18,462 nt of DNA, from contig CAZNFI010000050.1 in NCBI GenBank assembly GCA_964572185.1, forward strand, positions 1 through 18,462, read 5' to 3'. A model generated the notes under the pieces. The model was not told the origin of the DNA and did no database searches. It saw nothing but the letters and a program-made list of their open reading frames with translations. Every line of letters starts with the position of its first letter. Position 1 is the first letter of the stretch. Origin of the DNA: Azophilus sp964572185 (GTDB taxonomy: Bacteria > Pseudomonadota > Gammaproteobacteria > Pseudomonadales > Azotimanducaceae). This document shows positions 14,233 through 18,462 of the stretch, piece by piece. Position numbers and translations under genes: made by a program.

Positions 14233-15822
14233 ATGAAACTACTGGCTCAATTCGCCGTCGCCATGCTGCTGACGGCATCGGCACTGGTGCACTCTGCCGA
14301 ACTGACGGGGCTGGGCTCCGTCACCTTCCCCACATCAGCCAGCGGCCCCGCCCAGGATCATTTCCTGCGCGGCGTCACCATCATGCACAGCTTCGGCTGG
14401 AAGGAGGCGCGCGCGGAATTCCAGGCGGCACAGCGGCTGCACCCCGATTTCGCCATGGCCTACTGGGGCGAGGCGCTCTGCTACAACCATCCGCTGATCG
14501 GCGAGTGGGACCCGGAGACGCCGAAGGCCGTACTGAGACGATTGGGCGACACGCCGGCAGCGCGCCTGGCCGGAGCACCGACGGACAGGGAGAAGGGTTT
14601 CATCCGGGCTGTCGAGGCACTGTTTCTCGGCGATGGCGACACCCTGGCGCGGCGGCGGGCTTATATGGAGGCGATGCGCGACCTCTACGAAGCCTATCCC
14701 GAGGACGAGGAAGTCGCGGCCTTCTACTCGCTGTCGCTGTTGATGGCCGCGGGGCGGGGCGACGATGCCACGCGCAACAACGTGCTGGCAGGCGCCATCG
14801 CATTGCAGTTGCTCGATAAAAACCCCAATCATCCCGGCGCGGCGCACTACACCATTCACGCCTTCGACGACCCGGTGCACGCGCCGCTGGCCCTGCCCGC
14901 CGCACAGGTATTCGCCCGCATCGCGGAAAAGGTGTCCCATGCCCGGCACATGCCGTCACACATATTCATTCAGCGGGGCATGTGGGACCAGGTGTCGTCA
15001 TCCAACCAGTCCGCCTACGAGGCGGCCGTCGATCTGTATGAGCCCGGCGACCGCCTGGACGACATGGTGCATGCGCTGGACTGGGGCCAGTACGGCGACC
15101 TGCAGCGCGGCGACTACGAGCGCGCGGCACGCTGGATCGAACTCATGGAAGGCATCGCCGAACGGGCCGGCGACGACCACCTGGCGGCCACGAGGCTGGC
15201 CGAGGTCAAGGCTCGCCACGCCATCGAGCGGGAAGACTGGCGGCCCGAACCGGTCACGGACCAGACCCCGGCAACGCAACTGCAGGCCTTTGGCCTCGGC
15301 GCCGTCCACAAAGGCGATTTCGACCTTGCCGAAAGCATCGCGAACAGACTCGCCAAAAAAGCGGAGGAGGCCGCATCCAGGGACGGCTACCGCTTCTACT
15401 ACTCGCTCACCGACAAACCCCTGAAAATCATGAACCGGGGAGTCGCCGGGCTGCTGGAAATCGCCCGCGGCAACACCGATGCGGGACTGGAGTTGTTGCG
15501 CGAGGGCGTCGACATCGAGGAATCCAGGCGTCCCCCCATCGGCGCGCCGATGCCGCTGAAACCCGCCCACGAACTCTACGGCGAAGCGCTGCTCGCGGCG
15601 GGCCGGCCCGGCGATGCGCTGGCCCTGTTCGAGCGGTCGCTGCAGCGCATGCCCAACCGGCCACTGTCACTGCGCGGGCTGGCGCGCGCCCATGCGGCGC
15701 TCGGCGATGCCGAAGAGGCACGCGCCATCTACGCCCGGCTCGAGGCGGGCTGGCGGGGCCGCGACGTTGCCTGGCGCCAGGAAGCGGCCGGCTACGCTGC
15801 CGGGGCGGGGGCGTCGGAGTAG
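14233..15822 (+). CDS. Exported tetratricopeptide-repeat protein with a His cluster
   Basis: 529 residues from ATG 14233 (an in-frame GTG at 14224 is an alternative). Residues 1-21 are a Sec signal peptide (MKLLAQFAVAMLLTASALVHS). TPR-like helix pairs: HFLRGVTIMHSFGWKEARAE then PDFAMAYWGEAL (43-82); AFGLGAVHKGDFDLAESI; and a C-terminal block HELYGEALLAAGRPGDALAL, SLRGLARAHAALGDAEEARA. Between them lies a conserved, histidine-dense stretch: NPNHPGAAHYTIHAFDDPVH (197-216) and SHARHMPSHIF (235-245), with seven His in 44 residues, which suggests a metal or cofactor site. Function is unknown; it is likely periplasmic. It begins 171 bp after the transporter gene and may be co-transcribed. Confidence 0.85.
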   Translation: MKLLAQFAVAMLLTASALVHSAELTGLGSVTFPTSASGPAQDHFLRGVTIMHSFGWKEARAEFQAAQRLHPDFAMAYWGEALCYNHPLIGEWDPETPKAVLRRLGDTPAARLAGAPTDREKGFIRAVEALFLGDGDTLARRRAYMEAMRDLYEAYPEDEEVAAFYSLSLLMAAGRGDDATRNNVLAGAIALQLLDKNPNHPGAAHYTIHAFDDPVHAPLALPAAQVFARIAEKVSHARHMPSHIFIQRGMWDQVSSSNQSAYEAAVDLYEPGDRLDDMVHALDWGQYGDLQRGDYERAARWIELMEGIAERAGDDHLAATRLAEVKARHAIEREDWRPEPVTDQTPATQLQAFGLGAVHKGDFDLAESIANRLAKKAEEAASRDGYRFYYSLTDKPLKIMNRGVAGLLEIARGNTDAGLELLREGVDIEESRRPPIGAPMPLKPAHELYGEALLAAGRPGDALALFERSLQRMPNRPLSLRGLARAHAALGDAEEARAIYARLEAGWRGRDVAWRQEAAGYAAGAGASE

Positions 15823-15828
15823 CGGACA

Positions 15829-15999
15829 TCACCGGTAGTCAGTTGTCCGGGAAGGGCTGGTGCCGCTCGGAGTGCGCGCCCGCTGCCGCCTGACCATGTA
15901 CGGCTCAATCGCCTCGGGTATCGCCTCATCGAACATGTCCATCGGCAGGTAGGCCGGAATCTCGTGTTCGACCACCCGGTGCACGGTGATCTCACCCAT
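15829..15999 (-). pseudogene. N-terminal remnant of an MBL-fold hydrolase
   Basis: From ATG 15999 the frame reads MGEITVHRVVEHEIPAYLPM, then FDEAIPEAIEPYM. This is the usual opening of one MBL-fold hydrolase group (GDI.V.RVVE..., then a 'PEAI/L.PH' segment). After about 40 residues the similarity ends in an Arg/Ser/Thr-rich tail and a TGA at 15829, far before any HxHxDH metal motif. A full protein of this group has roughly 280-300 residues, so this is a truncated gene. An upstream in-frame ATG at 16014, preceded by GGAG, adds MLSPH. Confidence 0.5.
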
Positions 16000-16013
16000 A
16001 TGCGGGCTAAGCA

Positions 16014-16394
16014 TTCGACTCCGACGGACGCAGCCTCGGTGTGGTATTCCAAACCGCCACAGCCTTCGAAACGCCCCGCCGGATAGCGGATCTGATCGGA
16101 TGGGCGCGTACCAGCCTCGACCATGGGGCGCTGCATCCCCTCCTGGCCGTCGGTGTTTTCGTCGCTGTCTTGCTCGCGATACACCCGTTTCAAGACCGCA
16201 ACGGGCGTTTGTCCCGCATCCTCACCACGCTGCTGTTGCTGCGGGCGGGTTACGAGTACGTGCCGTTCGGCGTCCAGTCCTTACGCCAGTCGACAGGCTG
16301 GAGCTCACTCGTGGGCGTCGGAGAAGTTTGTGAGCTTCACATCTCCCCGCGGAAACCGGGCGACACCGGTCAGTTTGCCGCCCAGCGCCTGTAG
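16014..16394 (+). pseudogene. Broken Fic-domain gene (internal fragment)
   Basis: After an in-frame TAA at 16008-16010 the frame reads FDSDGRSLGVVFQTATAFET, PRRIADLIGWARTSL and HPLLAVGVFVAVLLAIHPFQ. It continues through the Fic motif as HPFQDRNGRLSR (from 16182), then ILTTLLLLRAGYEYVPF, and then loses similarity. The Fic core is H-x-F-x-D/E-G-N-G-R; here the first Gly is Arg, so AMP-transfer activity would be doubtful even in a complete protein. The N-terminal ~half, including most of the substrate-binding part, and the C-terminal winged-helix part are missing. Similarity begins just after the stop, so the fragment has no start codon of its own. It is a decayed Fic toxin or modifier gene. Confidence 0.8.
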
Positions 16395-17074
16395 AACCAA
16401 GCGACCCTTCCTGGCTTGCGACAGTTACGCTCGCAATCCGGATTGCATACGTAAGACTTCGCCGCCTGGTGGTGCTGGTGTGGTCTCGATCCCGATCCCG
16501 CGGCTGCCTCCCGCCCCGCGACCGGCCAATCCTCGATGAGCGCGACGAGATGGGGTGATTTTCATGCTGCATGCCGCCCTGTGCATCTATCTCATCAACA
16601 AACGTGATGCGGCCCTGAAACACCGCGCCCACTCGGACCACTTCTTTCGTTCTCCACGCTCCGCGTGTTCGCCGTTAACATCACTTGCGGTCTGGCACAC
16701 AGTCGAAAGCACGAACCCACATCACAGTTCACCCGAGGTCGGGTCAGCTGCTGAATACAAGAGCCAACGCCCGTTGGGAGTCATGACCCGCTCGGGTGGC
16801 AAATAGGCAGCGCCTATCTACTTAGCTGTGGTGTGGTTCGTGTGGCCCGACGCCACTTTGCGCGTCGGTAATCAAAGTACGCACCGAGTCATGCCCATGC
16901 ACGGGTTGACGTCCCACGGAACAGCCATTACCGCCAGGGCCCGGTTCACCAACATCGACAACAAGCTTCTCAAGGCCAGGATGGATGCGTTTCTCGGCCT
17001 GGGCAAAGCCAAGCCCACCTGGTCTTCCGATTTCTGAATCACTACCCCGGCGTCGCCCACTACATGCGCGCGAC
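16395..17074. other. Long stretch with no recognisable gene
   Basis: About 680 bp between the Fic fragment and the SDR gene. Open frames at 16555-16806 and 16828-17037 (plus) have no family features, no ribosome site and irregular composition. GC content appears lower and less codon-structured than in neighbours. I see no RNA gene or repeat. It is probably decayed or inserted DNA continuing the remnant zone. Confidence 0.5.
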
Positions 17075-17854
17075 CTACAGGGTGCCCGGAAAGTTGCCGC
17101 CGTCGATCAGAATGTTCTGACCATTGATGTACCCGGCATGCCGGCTGCAGAGGAATGCGCACAGCGCACCGAACTCTTCGGGCTTGCCAAGGCGTTGCAG
17201 GGGATTGTCGCCCAGCAGCCGGGCGGTAAAGGCCTGCGTGTCAATGCCTTGTTTGCTGGCGTTGTTCTCGATGTAGGCTTTCAGCGGACCCGTCTCGAAG
17301 GTTCCCGGCAGCAGGTTGTTGATGGTCACGTCTGCCCCGCGCGGATAACGCGCAATGCCGGCGACAAAACCGGTCAGCCCGCTCCTCGCGGCATTCGAGA
17401 GGTCGAGATTCGCCATCGGCGCGCGCACCGATTGACTGGTGATGTTGACGATGCGCCCGAAACCGCGCTCGACCATCCCGTCGAGAGTGGCCTTGATCAA
17501 CTCGATGGCCGTGAGCATGTTCGCTTCCACCGCATTCAGCCACTGCTGATGCGTCCAGGTGCGGAAGTCGCCCATGGGCGGGCCGGGTGCATGGTTGACC
17601 AGAATGTCGGGTGCCGGGCAGCATGCGAGCGCGGCAGCCCGGCCTGTCGGTGTCGTGATGTCGCAAACCACCGTGGTCACAGTATGGCCGGTCACGTCCA
17701 GAATCCGCGCCCCGACTGCACCAGCCTTGGCCTCGTCCGCTTCCGTGACCGTGACCTCGACGCCCTCCCGGGCCAGAGCCAGGGCCGCGGCCTGACCCAA
17801 ATCGGTGCCCGCGGCGCAGACGATGGCGGTTTTTCCGCCGATGCCCAGATCCAT
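17075..17854 (-). CDS. SDR-family oxidoreductase with altered active site
   Basis: 259 residues from ATG 17854; GGGAGG stands about ten bases upstream. Classical SDR size and order: nucleotide-binding TAIVCAAGTDLGQAAALALA (9-28, with AAGTDLGQ in place of TGxxxGIG), D65 in VVCDIT, NHAPG (88-91) in place of NNAG, N-I-T-S140, PGTFETGPL, and the C-terminal DGGNFPGTL end. In the catalytic S-x12-Y-x3-K set, S140 is present, but the Tyr position is Ser (S153) and the Lys position is Arg (R157) in LDLSNAARSGLTGFVAGIAR. It may therefore bind NAD(P) without ordinary dehydrogenase chemistry, or use another residue. Homologues with the same 'LSN.AR.GLTGFVAG' text seem to exist from memory. It is divergent from the LLM gene. 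Confidence 0.88.
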   Translation of the reverse strand: MDLGIGGKTAIVCAAGTDLGQAAALALAREGVEVTVTEADEAKAGAVGARILDVTGHTVTTVVCDITTPTGRAAALACCPAPDILVNHAPGPPMGDFRTWTHQQWLNAVEANMLTAIELIKATLDGMVERGFGRIVNITSQSVRAPMANLDLSNAARSGLTGFVAGIARYPRGADVTINNLLPGTFETGPLKAYIENNASKQGIDTQAFTARLLGDNPLQRLGKPEEFGALCAFLCSRHAGYINGQNILIDGGNFPGTL

Positions 17855-17940
17855 GTTACCGATCCTCCCGTGAGAACCCTGATTTCACCACATTCCTTGG
17901 GTATGGTCGCGCAACTGACCGGTCTCCCGGCCGTGCCAGT

Positions 17941-18144
17941 TCATTGAGGCCCGGCGAACCTGGCGCCATCCGCCAGGTCTTTTTCGGACAGCGACGAGGG
18001 GCGGTCGTCAGGCAGCATGGCAGCGTCGTATGCGTCATCGCTCACACAACCCGGCGCAACGATGCACTGCACCGTCACGTCGGCTTGCGTATCGTTGCAT
18101 CCGGCGGCATTGCCGTTCCGGCGGCACTCGGCGTACGCTTCCAT
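17941..18144 (-). CDS. Possible small Cys-containing protein
   Basis: 67 residues from ATG 18144, with high GC at third codon positions as in the real neighbours and four Cys (YAECRRN, AAGCND, VQCIVAPGC). There is no ribosome site and no family I recognise. It lies in the ~315-bp space between the SDR and the LLM gene, which otherwise must hold both promoters. A chance frame is at least as likely. Confidence 0.22.
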   Translation of the reverse strand: MEAYAECRRNGNAAGCNDTQADVTVQCIVAPGCVSDDAYDAAMLPDDRPSSLSEKDLADGARFAGPQ

Positions 18145-18169
18145 CGATCAACGACCAACGAGGTTCTCC

Positions 18170-18462
18170 ATGACCGCAGTGCACTTCGGCGTCACCATCC
18201 CGCAGATCAAGCGCCCCTGGGTGGCCGCGGCAGAGGCCGCCGGCGCGTTCGAGCGCTTGGGTTACGACTCGCTGTGGGTCTGCGACCACTTCTATGGCCC
18301 CCAGTCTCCGCAACTACCGATACTGGAGGCATGGTCCATGGTTTCGGCGCTCGCCGCCATCACCGAGCGGGTCGAGATCGGCACGCTGGTAACGCCGGCC
18401 GGCATGCGCAACCCGGCACAGCTCGGCAAGGTGATCGCGACGGCCGACAACATCGCCGGCGG
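18170..18462 (+). CDS. LLM-class (luciferase-like) oxidoreductase, N-terminal part (cut by window edge)
   Basis: 97 codons of a likely ~300-residue protein. ATG 18170 has GAGG six bases upstream. HFGVTIPQI, EAAGAFERLGYDSLWVCDHF and MVSALAAITERVEIGTLVTP are the first beta-alpha units of the luciferase-like TIM barrel; the VGI-type 'GTLVTPAGMRNPAQLGKVIA' segment supports the F420- or FMN-dependent LLM group (alkanal or alkanesulfonate monooxygenase and F420 dehydrogenase relatives). Whether F420 or FMN is used cannot be told from this part. The gene is divergent from the SDR gene and both fit oxidative catabolism. Confidence 0.88.
   Translation, partial: MTAVHFGVTIPQIKRPWVAAAEAAGAFERLGYDSLWVCDHFYGPQSPQLPILEAWSMVSALAAITERVEIGTLVTPAGMRNPAQLGKVIATADNIAG

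Noticed and set aside
15823..15849. CGGACA/TGTCCG hairpin after the TPR gene as a terminator
   Set aside because: Only six pairs with a 15-nt loop and no T tract; too weak.
16555..17037. Open frames at 16555-16806 and 16828-17037
   Set aside because: No ribosome site, no recognisable domain and irregular codon use; treated as non-coding.
1..18462. CRISPR array, rRNA, complete insertion sequence or integrase
   Set aside because: No regularly spaced direct repeats, no rRNA-like sequence and no transposase or integrase reading frame were seen on either strand.

Overview
The window is high-GC, gene-dense DNA from a Gram-negative bacterium, most likely an uncultured proteobacterium and probably a gammaproteobacterium. 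That placement is inference: it rests on an RND efflux pump with a membrane fusion protein, several Sec-type signal peptides, a possible Fur box, and a mix of family III CoA-transferases, an SDR, an LLM oxidoreductase and a TIGR03084-type protein. A run of 10 Ns at 2881-2890 shows that this is a scaffolded draft assembly. The left edge cuts an RND permease and the right edge cuts an LLM oxidoreductase.

Layout. (1) 1-2362, minus strand: an efflux operon, adaptor gene then inner-membrane pump gene, overlapping by 14 nt. A 154-bp inverted-repeat element lies directly upstream of it. (2) 2779-3610, minus: an unrecognised gene whose C-terminal end lies across the N gap. (3) 3845-5925, plus: a GST-like protein and a membrane-anchored MBL-fold hydrolase, 5 nt apart, behind an AT-rich site resembling a Fur box. 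(4) 6019-6420, minus: a small NTF2/SnoaL-like protein, divergent from a TIGR03084/DinB-fold protein (6762-7529, plus). A perfect 29-bp inverted repeat sits between them. (5) 7584-9897, minus: two family III CoA-transferases overlapping by 8 nt; the first-translated one lacks the catalytic Asp. (6) A second inverted-repeat element (9931-10035), related to the one at 2367-2520, then on the plus strand an amidase (10209-11615) and a free-standing C-terminal piece of a third family III CoA-transferase. (7) 12303-13043, minus: an exported SAM-methyltransferase-like protein. (8) 13121-13264: a PIN-domain remnant. (9) Plus strand: a compact cation-efflux-type transporter and an exported TPR protein. 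(10) 15829-17074: a decayed stretch with the N-terminal end of an MBL hydrolase and a broken Fic gene, back to back. (11) 17075-17854, minus: an SDR with altered active-site residues. (12) 18170 onward, plus: the start of an LLM-class oxidoreductase.

Functionally, the CoA-transferases, amidase, SDR, LLM oxidoreductase, GST and MBL hydrolase fit breakdown of organic acids or xenobiotics, but no single complete pathway can be read off. The most unusual signals are: the two related inverted-repeat elements, which share tips, inner ends and a core but have different, still self-complementary arms; the coupled active/inactive CoA-transferase pair; an SDR in which Tyr and Lys of the catalytic triad are Ser and Arg; and the accumulation of toxin-type gene remnants (PIN, Fic). 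I saw no CRISPR array, rRNA, tRNA or complete insertion sequence.
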